A DNA stretch of 64,000 nt, taken from assembly GCF_004138125.1 (NCBI RefSeq), contig NZ_RXHS01000001.1:310001-374000 (forward strand), read 5' to 3'. A program made the translations under genes and the position numbers. This DNA comes from Seramator thermalis (GTDB taxonomy: Bacteria > Bacteroidota > Bacteroidia > Bacteroidales > Dysgonomonadaceae). The stretch's first letter is position 1; each line of letters begins with the position of its first letter. The notes beneath the pieces are model-generated. The model ran no database searches and was not told where the DNA came from. It worked only from the letters and a program-made list of their open reading frames with translations. This document shows, in pieces, positions 9,378-17,843 of the stretch.

Positions 9378-10523
9378 TTAGGGTGCGTCGATATAAGGTT
9401 TTGTTTCGAAAATTCCGATAATACGAAACATTTCATCCAATTCGGCATGAATGATGTAACCATATTGGGTTACCGAATTGCCTTTGTTGTCGATATATGT
9501 TTTAGTCAGCGGAATATTGGTTTTATAATGCCCGTTGAACGTTTTTTGGTACTGCAAAGCCGCAATGTCGGGAACAAACTTGATAGTTGGTTTTGAAGTT
9601 TTTGACCCTGCCACAACCAGCTCTCCCATCAACTTTTCACGCGAAATTGTTCCTGAATCGAAAAAGCGGAAGATTCTGGGAGCAAGCGTTTCTTTCATTT
9701 TGTTGTAATCGACATTCGAAAGTGCCACAAAAAAGGCATCCATTGTCATCCGAATCGAATTGTATTCGGCAGAATCTACCGGATAGGACTGAAAAAGCAT
9801 TTCATAGCGTTTTTGGGCATCGTTGTAAAAAATACCCGGCAATTCACCGCTGTCCGACGAAACCATGTAATCGTAATAAGACTGCACGGTGTTGGCATTG
9901 AGTGCGGACCGCCATCTCAACGAGTCAAGTCGATTGAGTACCAATGATTTGTATGGGCTTTTTGGAAACGACTTTAAAAATGCATGAAATTCTGCCTCGT
10001 TGTCTGACTTTCTTAAGTTATCCCATGCCTTCGCTTCTTTCTCCTTCAACTGCTGCATTTTCGACAAAGCTTCGGCAAAATGTTTCCCTTTTGGAAACTG
10101 ATTCATATACGACACATAAGCGCTCACTGTATTTTGTCGTTGCGCGTTTTCCCATTCCGAACGATCAAGATTCAGACCTTTAACGTAATACGTATATATC
10201 GCAAAAGAGCCTCCTGATAATAGAATAAAAGAGATAATCCACACAAATATGGTTCCCATTCTTCGAGAAGATTTTTTCCCCTCAACAATATCGTTGTTAG
10301 TTTCTGGGGAAAGAGTCTCTGATGTTGGCATCTTATGACTATTCTCGCAATATACCGTCTCAACATCTTCGACAATCATCGACGAACGATCAATTCCATA
10401 CTCGGAATTATCCGGCCGAAACAAATCTATTTCGAAGTCACGTTGAATTTTCTTCGAACAATCGGGACAAAATAATTCATCTTCGGATTTTGATTTTTGA
10501 CAAATCGGACAAAACTGCGACAT
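9378..10523 (-). CDS. Zinc-ribbon, single-pass membrane protein of unknown function
   Basis: The function is not recognised. The N-terminus carries a zinc ribbon (Cys5, Cys8, Cys19, Cys22: CPIC and CPDC knuckles). A polar linker and one transmembrane helix at about residues 91-113 follow. Next comes a helical region rich in short motifs such as AYVSYMNQFPKGKHFAEAL, which resembles sel1/TPR-type helical repeats. The C-terminal domain of about 110 residues has beta-strand character and may be an NTF2-like or DUF4878-type fold (a guess). The predicted topology puts the ribbon in the cytoplasm and the rest outside. The gene follows uvrB's start by 35 bases on the same strand. A CAAAGATA (TATCTTTG on the minus strand) lies about 32 bases upstream of the ATG. 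Confidence 0.7.
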   Translation of the reverse strand: MSQFCPICQKSKSEDELFCPDCSKKIQRDFEIDLFRPDNSEYGIDRSSMIVEDVETVYCENSHKMPTSETLSPETNNDIVEGKKSSRRMGTIFVWIISFILLSGGSFAIYTYYVKGLNLDRSEWENAQRQNTVSAYVSYMNQFPKGKHFAEALSKMQQLKEKEAKAWDNLRKSDNEAEFHAFLKSFPKSPYKSLVLNRLDSLRWRSALNANTVQSYYDYMVSSDSGELPGIFYNDAQKRYEMLFQSYPVDSAEYNSIRMTMDAFFVALSNVDYNKMKETLAPRIFRFFDSGTISREKLMGELVVAGSKTSKPTIKFVPDIAALQYQKTFNGHYKTNIPLTKTYIDNKGNSVTQYGYIIHAELDEMFRIIGIFETKPYIDAP

Positions 10524-10723
10524 AACCGAAAAACAATGCGTTGTTTTTTCATCACAAAGATAAACAATGTTAGCGTATTAGCGGACAAATTTGAATGGTT
10601 TTTACACAGTGGAACGAAAAAATAATGCAATCACATCACCAAAAACAAATTGTAATCGATTTATATTACTCACATACTTATCACTTCGGCCCTACTTTCA
10701 AATCGATGGAAAGCAAATTTTCC

Positions 10724-12043
10724 CTATCTGAAAAAACTGACAAAAAGCATCACGTTTAAAATCGTCACAATCGATCCGAGCAAATAAAGAACAATTTTCG
10801 ATAAAGTGGAATTTTTGTACTTTCCCATCACCTTTTCGGATGAAGTGAGCCTCACCTGCGTGAAAATCGTAAACGGCAGTTGGACACTCAACAGCATTTG
10901 CGAAACAATAAGTCCCTGAAAAGGATCAGAGATAAAGAAAATGACACACACAGCGAGCACCAAAGAAATAAGAACCCCTAATCGCGAGTGATTGTCTTTC
11001 ATATCGTAAGGTTCCTTATACATTCCTGCAAAAATGCTTGCACCCGCCATCCCCGACGTGAGTGTAGAAGAAATTCCCGAGAACAGCAAAGCCACTGCAA
11101 AAACTACCGAAGCATTTTTTCCTACCAACGGTGTCAGTAAATGATTGGCCTGCTGCAATTCGGTAACCGGAGTTTTGGTTTCGAAAAAAGTGGCCGCCGC
11201 CAACAAAATCATGGCACTGTTGATTGCCCAACCAATGAGCATGGAAAACAGTGTGTCAAAAAATTCGTATTTCAGCTGTTTATTGATTATTTTTTCATCT
11301 TTCAAGTTCCATTGGCGGCTTTGGATGATTTCGGAATGCAGAAAAAGGTTATGTGGCATCACAACCGCACCCAACACACTCATAATAATCAACATCGAAT
11401 TTTCAGGGAAACTTGGTGTCACCCAACCCACAAGAGCCGAATTCCAATTGATATCGACTAACGACAATTCATACAAAAACGACAATCCAATGATCGAAAC
11501 AAAACCAATAATCCATTTTTCGATTACGCGATATGAGTTCGTAAAAAGCATGATGAGCACAAATATCGTCACCAGAACAGCTCCTGCTCGAATGGGGACA
11601 TCGAAAAGCATGTTCAAGGCAATGCTTCCGCCCAAAATTTCGGCCAACGAAGTAGATACCGATGCCAACATAGCCGAACCCAGTACAAACTTGGAGTAAA
11701 CCGGTTTCAGATGAATAGCAGCAGCCTCCGATAAACACAAACCTGTGGCAATACCCAAATGCGCCACATTATGCTGCAGCAAAATAAGCATGATTGTGGA
11801 CAGCGTTACCATCCACAAAAGCGAATATCCAAAATTGGAACCGGCGGCCAAATTGGAAGCCCAGTTGCCCGGATCGATGAATCCAACGGTTACCAACAAA
11901 CCCGGACCGATAAATTTGAAAATATCCGATGCTCCGAATACCGGGCGATAGGATTTATTGTCGATATGTCTGAATGCCTTAAACACAACTTGAATGTCTT
12001 CAAATATACGGATTACAAAAATATTAAATTCTTCTTTAAACAA
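10724..12043 (-). CDS. mntH: Nramp-family divalent metal transporter (MntH-like)
   Basis: A proton-coupled Mn2+/Fe2+ importer of the inner membrane. The two signature metal-binding motifs are intact: DPGN at residues 57-60 in the first helix and MPHN at 229-232 in the sixth. Eleven hydrophobic helices can be traced over 439 residues. The 40-residue hydrophilic N-terminus (FVIRIFEDIQVVFKAFRHI) is longer than in E. coli MntH. No MntR- or Fur-like box was recognised upstream. The gene stands alone, divergent from dgkA. Confidence 0.92.
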   Translation of the reverse strand: MFKEEFNIFVIRIFEDIQVVFKAFRHIDNKSYRPVFGASDIFKFIGPGLLVTVGFIDPGNWASNLAAGSNFGYSLLWMVTLSTIMLILLQHNVAHLGIATGLCLSEAAAIHLKPVYSKFVLGSAMLASVSTSLAEILGGSIALNMLFDVPIRAGAVLVTIFVLIMLFTNSYRVIEKWIIGFVSIIGLSFLYELSLVDINWNSALVGWVTPSFPENSMLIIMSVLGAVVMPHNLFLHSEIIQSRQWNLKDEKIINKQLKYEFFDTLFSMLIGWAINSAMILLAAATFFETKTPVTELQQANHLLTPLVGKNASVVFAVALLFSGISSTLTSGMAGASIFAGMYKEPYDMKDNHSRLGVLISLVLAVCVIFFISDPFQGLIVSQMLLSVQLPFTIFTQVRLTSSEKVMGKYKNSTLSKIVLYLLGSIVTILNVMLFVSFFR

Positions 12044-12169
12044 CGATAACCAATAGCTTGTTTAAAAGAGCCGTTCAGAAAAGCAAAAAAATCTACAAAT
12101 AATTTTATTTTGCATGATCAATTATTGGCATTCTCAGGCAATGTTTTTTCTTTTTCTCAACGAAACTCG

Positions 12170-12177
12170 TAACTTTG
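12170..12177 (+). promoter_or_regulatory. Minus-7 promoter element for dgkA
   Basis: TAACTTTG fits TAnnTTTG and lies 26 bases before the dgkA ATG. No convincing minus-33 box is visible, so this rests on one motif. Confidence 0.4.
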
Positions 12178-12203
12178 TTCAGTGAATCACACAAAAAACA
12201 ATT

Positions 12204-12569
12204 ATGCATTCCTATTTTCAAAAGCGAATTTTGTCCTTCAAATATGCGTTTCGGGGAATAAAAGTGCTCGTACATGAAACACCTAACTCTCGAATTCATA
12301 CAATACTCGCCATTATGGCGATCACGTTGGGATTCGTATTTCGTATTTCGACGACAGAATGGATAGCGATTTGCATCGTCATCGGACTGGTTTTCGCTAT
12401 GGAAGCGATAAATACAGCCATCGAAACACTCGCCGACTATGCTTGTAACAAACAAATCGACAGTCGCATAGCAAAAGCGAAAGACTTGGCCGCCGCCGGC
12501 GTTTTGATGGCCGCCATAGCAGCACTTGTCGTCGGCATCATTGTTTTCCTGCCAAAATTTTTTCAGTGA
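12204..12569 (+). CDS. dgkA: Diacylglycerol/undecaprenol kinase family protein
   Basis: A small membrane kinase that recycles diacylglycerol or undecaprenol for lipid and cell-wall metabolism. It has 121 residues, three transmembrane helices, the N-terminal amphipathic segment and the signature MEAINTAIETLADYA with the Glu/Asn residues of the active site. Bacteroidetes and Gram-positive members often act on undecaprenol, so the lipid substrate is uncertain. The stop codon lies 29 bases before the preferred ATG of the downstream helicase gene. Confidence 0.93.
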   Translation: MHSYFQKRILSFKYAFRGIKVLVHETPNSRIHTILAIMAITLGFVFRISTTEWIAICIVIGLVFAMEAINTAIETLADYACNKQIDSRIAKAKDLAAAGVLMAAIAALVVGIIVFLPKFFQ

Positions 12570-12598
12570 AAAAATTTCATTACAAAAACTCACCAATC

Positions 12599-15500
12599 AT
12601 GTTCGACGCATCACCCTATCTCACCGAAATAGAAGAAATATCGAATTCCGATCTCACCGCCGGTGAAAAAATCGTTCAACTCAACCGCCTGCTCGACCGA
12701 TTGTCCAAATCGATTGTTAGAGACGAAACGCTGCAATTTGCAAACCAGTTTTCGCGATTAGTATTCATTGCCCAGAAATACAATCTCTCCAAGCAACACG
12801 AATGGCAATTACAGCACTTCCGGGTGAAAGCACGGGAAATCCGTCGCAATAAAGGCAAAAAAGCACCTGCGGCAGAATATCGACGCATGGAACGTGCTTT
12901 CCTCGATCTTTGTCATATTGTGGGAGGACAACCTGTTACACAAACTGGACCGATACAGGAAGAAATAGCCGAAACACCCGCAGCAGAAACAATGAGGGTG
13001 CAGATAACCGCTATTGATCGCGAAAAAAAAGAACTGCATTGCATCAGCGAACATGCCCCAATAGAACTGACCGTAAAATATGGCATCAATGCCGAACAAA
13101 ATACCTACCAAGCTTCCATCGACCGGTTTTGGGTAGGAGCTCAGCTCAATTTGATAGATTGCACAACGGACAACGAGGGTTGCCTCATACCCCGACATTT
13201 TGTGCTCGAACCCGATTATCTGATTGATGCTTCGGCTCTGGCCGAATGCTTCCAGGATTACTGCAAATCGCCACTTCACTATTTTCGCAACAAATTCGAA
13301 GAGAAAGAAAACCGCTCCTATCTGCTTTTGGGAAACCTTGCCAACTTTTTTCTCGATAAGCTGGTATTTGCAGAGCATCCCGAAGAAGTGAGCTTCATGG
13401 ACGTTTTTCTACAATCGTTCAAGCAGTCGCCATTCGAATATGCCAGCTGCAACGACATCCGTTCCGACGAAGATTTTCGAGACTTTATGGCTACCGCCCG
13501 GCAACAGTTCGAAAACATTCGGCGCGTTGTCACGAAAGACTTTCCGGCACGAAAAATCGATCGGAAACGTTGTATTCTCGAACCTTCATTCTTCAGCGAA
13601 AAATTTGGATTTCAGGGACGATTGGATATGCTGCAGGCCGACGCCAAACAACAAAAATTCAACATTGTAGAATTGAAATCGGGAAGGCTTCCTTTTCCAC
13701 CATCCGAAAAAGGGAAAATCGCACTAAATCACGAAACACAAACGGCCATCTATCGAATGATGATCGAAAGTGTTTTTGGTGCAGATTCACGTGCGATTGA
13801 TGCAGCCATTCTGTATTCTGCAGGCAATATTCCGGGCGAAAATTTACGTTTCGCAGCCGTATATCGGCAATTGGAAAAGGAAATCGTGAACATGCGCAAT
13901 CTGATTGTGGCCGATGAATATCAACTGACATACGGCGACAACCGCGCCGTTGAAAATAAATTCGAAGAACTGTTTCAGTCCGTTGAAGGAATCGACAGGC
14001 TTCCCTCTTTTTACCTCAATAAAATAGAGGCCCTATCGTCGGTGCTTCAACAAGCTACCGACGTCGAGCGCAGCTATTTCTATCGTTTTGTCCGTTTTAT
14101 TGCCCGTGAAATGTATCTGCAAAAAATCGGCGACACCGAATACGAATCGCCTACAGGCGTGGCCGCACTCTGGAACAGCGATTTCGCCGAACGTGCCGAA
14201 TCGCTTGACGTACTCTATGATTTGACCATCGACGAAAAAACGATGAACGAAAACGACATGAGTATTCGCTTTTGTAGAAACCATCCCGAAAACGATATCG
14301 TCAACTTTCGCGAAGGCGACATCTGCATTGTTTATCCCCGCAACAGCGAGTCGGACAACGTGCTCAACCAACAGATTCTGAAAGGGACTATCGAACATAT
14401 CACCCCTGACGAAGTGCATATCAGATTTCGTTACAAACAGCACAATCCGGCTTACTTCGACGAAAACCGCTACTGGGCAGTGGAACACGATACACTCGAC
14501 AACTCGTACAACGGAATGTACCGAAATCTGTTTTCATTTCTTTCGGCTTCACACCGAAAACGCGATTTGCTGCTCGGCTTGCAGGAACCACGCACAAGAC
14601 AAATCGAACAAACAGAGGAAAAACCATATCCCGAAAACATTATTTCGAAAGCGCTGGCTGCCGAAGATTATTTTCTGATTGTTGGGCCTCCCGGCACCGG
14701 AAAGACTTCGATTTTCGCCCGAAGACTGATCGAAGAATATTATGCACAGCCGGATACGAATATTTTGGTTTTGGCCTATACCAATCGTGCGGTCGATGAA
14801 CTGTGCGAAGCAATCAATGCCGCTTTTGACAGGAAGTCGCCCGACAATGCACCTTTCATTCGCATCGGATCGGAGTTGTCGTGTGCCGAACCCTATCGCG
14901 ACAGACTATTGCAGCGAATATCGGAGAAAGCTCTTAATCGCGAACAATTGCGGAACGAAATTGAACAAACACGCATTTTTGTTGCCACCATTGCCTCTCT
15001 CAACGGCAGGATGGAGCTCTTTTCGCTTAAGGATTTTCAGATAGCGATTGTGGATGAGGCTTCACAAATTCTCGAACCACAACTCGTCGGCATTTTGCCT
15101 AAGGTGAACAAATTCATTCTGATTGGCGACCACAACCAACTATCTACCATCGTCCTCCAAAAACCGCTAGTTTCGGCCATTCACAAGCCGGAACTCAACC
15201 GCATCGGATTTCTCGATTGTCGCGATTCCCTTTTCGAAAGGTTATTCCGCGTATGCAATGCCAACGGATGGAAACATACCTGCGCACAACTCACCCAACA
15301 AGGACGCATGCACAATGATATAGCCAATTTCCCGTCCACCTTTTATTATTCACAAGGGCTATGTCCGGCCAGCGAATGGCAGCAAGAAACATGGAGATTG
15401 GATTGTGCAGACTACGGCAATCTGTTTGACAGATGTGTGGCATCGCAGCGTGTGGCAGTGTTTTCCACCGAAAAATTATTTCGATTCACACCTTCCGACA

Positions 15501-15949
15501 AAATCAACGAAACCGAAGCCGACATTGTCGTAAGGCTGGTACAATCCATTAACAGAATATACGAAGCCAACGGGAAATCCTTTTCGAGTGAAATGCTCGG
15601 AATCATTGCACCTTACCGCAACCAAATCGCACTCATCAAGCATAAACTGGCTTCGGCCGGTATAAGCGATTACGAAAAAATAATGGTGGATACGGTAGAA
15701 CGCTTTCAGGGGAGTCAGCGCGAAGTGATTTTACTGTCGTTTTGCGTCAACCGGCCTTATCAACTCGACTTGATGTGCAACCTGAATCACGAGGGCAAAG
15801 TCGATCGCAAACTCAACGTGGCTATCACACGGGCACGGCAGCAATTCTTTATGACCGGCAATGCACGTTTGCTTCGCCTGCATCCGGTGTATGCCACCCT
15901 ACTCGACTATTATGATTCCCAAACGTTTGTTTTGAACGAAATCCCTTAA
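12599..15949 (+). CDS. Dna2-like protein: PD-(D/E)XK nuclease fused to superfamily 1 helicase
   Basis: A cytosolic DNA-processing enzyme of about 1,116 residues. The N-terminal half contains a Cas4/RecB-like nuclease signature: GRLDML near residue 340 followed by VELKSG near 358. Conserved cysteines that would form an FeS cluster were not confirmed. The C-terminal half is an UPF1/DNA2-type superfamily 1B helicase. Its Walker A VGPPGTGKTS is near 697, DEAS is near 818, then VDTVERFQGSQREV near 1031 and the arginine-finger motif AITRARQQ near 1075. A GTG at 12566 that overlaps the dgkA stop would add 11 residues; the ATG at 12599 is preferred. Likely roles are repair of flaps or recombination intermediates (inference from family). 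Confidence 0.88.
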   Translation: MFDASPYLTEIEEISNSDLTAGEKIVQLNRLLDRLSKSIVRDETLQFANQFSRLVFIAQKYNLSKQHEWQLQHFRVKAREIRRNKGKKAPAAEYRRMERAFLDLCHIVGGQPVTQTGPIQEEIAETPAAETMRVQITAIDREKKELHCISEHAPIELTVKYGINAEQNTYQASIDRFWVGAQLNLIDCTTDNEGCLIPRHFVLEPDYLIDASALAECFQDYCKSPLHYFRNKFEEKENRSYLLLGNLANFFLDKLVFAEHPEEVSFMDVFLQSFKQSPFEYASCNDIRSDEDFRDFMATARQQFENIRRVVTKDFPARKIDRKRCILEPSFFSEKFGFQGRLDMLQADAKQQKFNIVELKSGRLPFPPSEKGKIALNHETQTAIYRMMIESVFGADSRAIDAAILYSAGNIPGENLRFAAVYRQLEKEIVNMRNLIVADEYQLTYGDNRAVENKFEELFQSVEGIDRLPSFYLNKIEALSSVLQQATDVERSYFYRFVRFIAREMYLQKIGDTEYESPTGVAALWNSDFAERAESLDVLYDLTIDEKTMNENDMSIRFCRNHPENDIVNFREGDICIVYPRNSESDNVLNQQILKGTIEHITPDEVHIRFRYKQHNPAYFDENRYWAVEHDTLDNSYNGMYRNLFSFLSASHRKRDLLLGLQEPRTRQIEQTEEKPYPENIISKALAAEDYFLIVGPPGTGKTSIFARRLIEEYYAQPDTNILVLAYTNRAVDELCEAINAAFDRKSPDNAPFIRIGSELSCAEPYRDRLLQRISEKALNREQLRNEIEQTRIFVATIASLNGRMELFSLKDFQIAIVDEASQILEPQLVGILPKVNKFILIGDHNQLSTIVLQKPLVSAIHKPELNRIGFLDCRDSLFERLFRVCNANGWKHTCAQLTQQGRMHNDIANFPSTFYYSQGLCPASEWQQETWRLDCADYGNLFDRCVASQRVAVFSTEKLFRFTPSDKINETEADIVVRLVQSINRIYEANGKSFSSEMLGIIAPYRNQIALIKHKLASAGISDYEKIMVDTVERFQGSQREVILLSFCVNRPYQLDLMCNLNHEGKVDRKLNVAITRARQQFFMTGNARLLRLHPVYATLLDYYDSQTFVLNEIP

Positions 15950-15966
15950 TTTTTCGTTTCGGAACT

Positions 15967-15998
15967 ATTGCGGAATCGCAATTTATTTTATACTTTTG
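15967..15998 (+). promoter_or_regulatory. Promoter of tRNA-Gln
   Basis: An ATTG (minus-33) is followed after 20 bases by TACTTTTG (minus-7), both matching the Bacteroidetes consensus. The tRNA begins 12 bases after the minus-7 element, allowing a leader of only a few bases. Confidence 0.65.
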
Positions 15999-16009
15999 CA
16001 CTCACAAAT

Positions 16010-16080
16010 TGTCCTGTGGTGTAATGGTAGCACAACAGATTCTGGTCCTGTTTGTCTTGGTTCGAATCCGAGCAGGACAA
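16010..16080 (+). tRNA. tRNA-Gln (anticodon CTG)
   Basis: The 71-nt gene folds as a cloverleaf. The 7-bp acceptor stem TGTCCTG/CAGGACA is perfect, with discriminator A at 16080 and CCA not encoded. The T arm is CTTGG-TTCGAAT-CCGAG. The anticodon loop TTCTGGT places CTG at 16042-16044 with U33 and G37 correct for glutamine. The last anticodon-stem pair is an A-C mismatch. It reads CAG codons only, so a second tRNA-Gln (TTG) should exist elsewhere. Confidence 0.93.
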
Positions 16081-16090
16081 CAATTCTCAC

Positions 16091-16125
16091 AAATAACTGT
16101 CTATTATTTAGGCAGTTATTTTTTT
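16091..16125 (+). terminator. Intrinsic terminator after tRNA-Gln
   Basis: A 9-bp stem AACTGTCTA/TAGGCAGTT (one G-T wobble) closes a TTATT loop. It is extended by A-T pairs and followed by a run of seven T's. It begins 11 bases after the tRNA. Confidence 0.8.
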
Positions 16126-17776
16126 GTAAAAACTACTTTGGCTCACCCGCAAACATATGTGTTTAAGCATTATATTGCGTTAACGTAACTTGGATGCAAA
16201 ACAAAAAGCAGTCCGGAAACTGCGGTTGTTTCAAGCAGAAGTTCGGAAACTTGAACTACAAAATAAAAGGAGTGAAAAAGTTAGAAACGAAGAAATGGGA
16301 ATTTTAAATTACATGGGGGTTGGAAAATTACGCTATTTTGGACCTTAAGTTCATTCGAATCATGTACGGAGCAGATACGACGGAAGTGTCATTCGAAGAA
16401 TGGATGATTTTCAGAAGAAATGAAGAAGTGAGAAGTAAGAAATGGGAATTATCCGTCCCGTCTGCGTTTTTTTAATCTGCGAATATCTGCGTGAGATGAA
16501 TTTTTTTCTTTCTCGCAGATCAACGCTGATTCTTTTCTCACTGATTTACGCTGATTTTATTCGGAATCATCTGCATGAAAATTACGCTGCGCTGCAGAAA
16601 GTGAGAAATGAGGAAATATCATAACCCCTATACTGCTCGAAATTCATCCGTAAATCATCAAATCAGTAAATCGATAAATCATCGACTAATTCCAATCTCC
16701 AACCCCCATCCTCCATCCTCCAGCCATGTTTACATCCTTTCACATTCTCAATTGTGATGTTTTGTTAATAAAATAGGGCAAATTTCTTTCATAAGCTTTC
16801 AGTATGACATTAATATATGTATATCAGCAGATTATTTGTATGTTTCTGAAGTAAAAATTCATCGATTCGGGAACAAAATTGCCCCGTCAGAAATGTAGAA
16901 AACGCGTTTGACTCCGACGGACCTGTTTTCTACTTTGTAGAAACCACGTTCGACTTAAAGAATGTTATATCTACTTTGTAGATTTCGCAAATGTGAATGA
17001 AAACGTCCAATCTTGTTAACATTCTATAGGGATTCGGCGCCAAATTGCCCAATTTTGAAGTGCAGAAAGTACAACTTTGTCCGACGAACATACTTTCTAC
17101 AAAGTAGACGGAGCAATTTTGTCCGCCGATTGCCCCGTCTATACTTCTGAAAGGTACATTTTCGAGCCAAATTGCCTTTTCTATTAACATGCTATAGGTA
17201 TTTTTTGGCTAAAACATGTAATCTGCAACGTAGAAACCATGACTTTTTGTGACGGACATGCTTTCTTCACACCAAGATGACAGGTCACGACAGGTCAATC
17301 GTGTCATTTCGAAGTGAAAACGGGGGATCATTCCTCGCCGAACGTGTCATCTTTGAGTGAAGATGATGGAATTTGAGTAACAGGAGTGTTAAATCAGCCT
17401 CATTATTTAACGATTTTCTACGGATTTGCATCATCACGAAGTGTAGAAACCACAACTTTTTCGGCTGATGTAGTTTTCCGCGAGTACGGACGATGGGGTT
17501 TTCTCCGACGATTGTGTAATTCTTGTGTGCTGCATACCTCCATAACCCTCGAATTGATTCGTGGGTTAATGATGGATGATAACAAAAACCCACCACGTTT
17601 CGACGTTTTAGAATAACTTGCATGCACTATTTACTTATTCGTCCCCATCGACTAATCAATAAATCATTGAATCGATAAATCACTCATATGGTATTATCAA
17701 TATCATGAATTGTTTTTTCTGCTTTGTTTACCTATGATGGAATTTAGATATCCGGTCAAACAAACAATGATTTTAT
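16126..17776. repeat. Gene-free island of degenerate intergenic repeats
   Basis: About 1.65 kb without a credible gene; the open frames here are short and lack recognisable protein character. It holds several repeat families. These are a segment at 16176-16257 with a relative at 52447-52528; an ATCTGCG-type repeat at 16471-16575; a 40-base word at 16617-16656 with a copy at 51932-51971; AAATC octamer runs at 16651-16686 and 17654-17683; and five copies of a 39-base unit at 16895-17481. No transposase, integrase or terminal repeat was found, so the origin of the island is unclear. Confidence 0.75.
16895..17481 (+). repeat. Five dispersed copies of a 38-39 bp hairpin-like unit
   Basis: Copies start at 16895, 16937, 17062, 17230 and 17443; four are exactly 39 bases and the second is 38. 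Each opens with GTAGAAA or GCAGAAA. Three of them (16895, 16937, 17062) end in CTAC; the first and third have matching arms (for example GTAGAAAA/TTTTCTAC). The middles share a TTTNNCCGACG-like core. Two copies are preceded by a related TTAACATnCTATAGG block about 165 bases apart (17016 and 17184). Confidence 0.7.
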
Positions 17777-17778
17777 CT

Positions 17779-17810
17779 TTTGGCGGCATTAAGTTTCTTG
17801 AGTATTTTTG
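17779..17810 (+). promoter_or_regulatory. Promoter of the TPR/HTH regulator gene
   Basis: TTTG at 17779-17782 and TATTTTTG at 17803-17810 are separated by 20 bases, the ideal Bacteroidetes arrangement. The expected transcript start near 17816 lies past the TTG codon at 17808 and before the ATG at 17844, which decides the gene start. Confidence 0.7.
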
Positions 17811-17843
17811 CAAAAAATTGTTTACAGTAATGGCATTACAGTA

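Noticed and set aside
16895-17481. CRISPR array from the five evenly sized repeats
   Set aside because: The spacing between units varies from about 3 to 174 bases, the units are diverged, and no cas genes are present (the helicase's Cas4-like domain is part of a Dna2-type protein).
17285-17623. Short open frames on the minus strand in the repeat island
   Set aside because: They overlap each other and the 39-base repeats, have no promoter and no recognisable sequence character.
16126-17776. Integrated mobile element at tRNA-Gln
   Set aside because: No integrase, no duplicated tRNA 3' end and no terminal repeats were found; the tRNA is followed by its own terminator.
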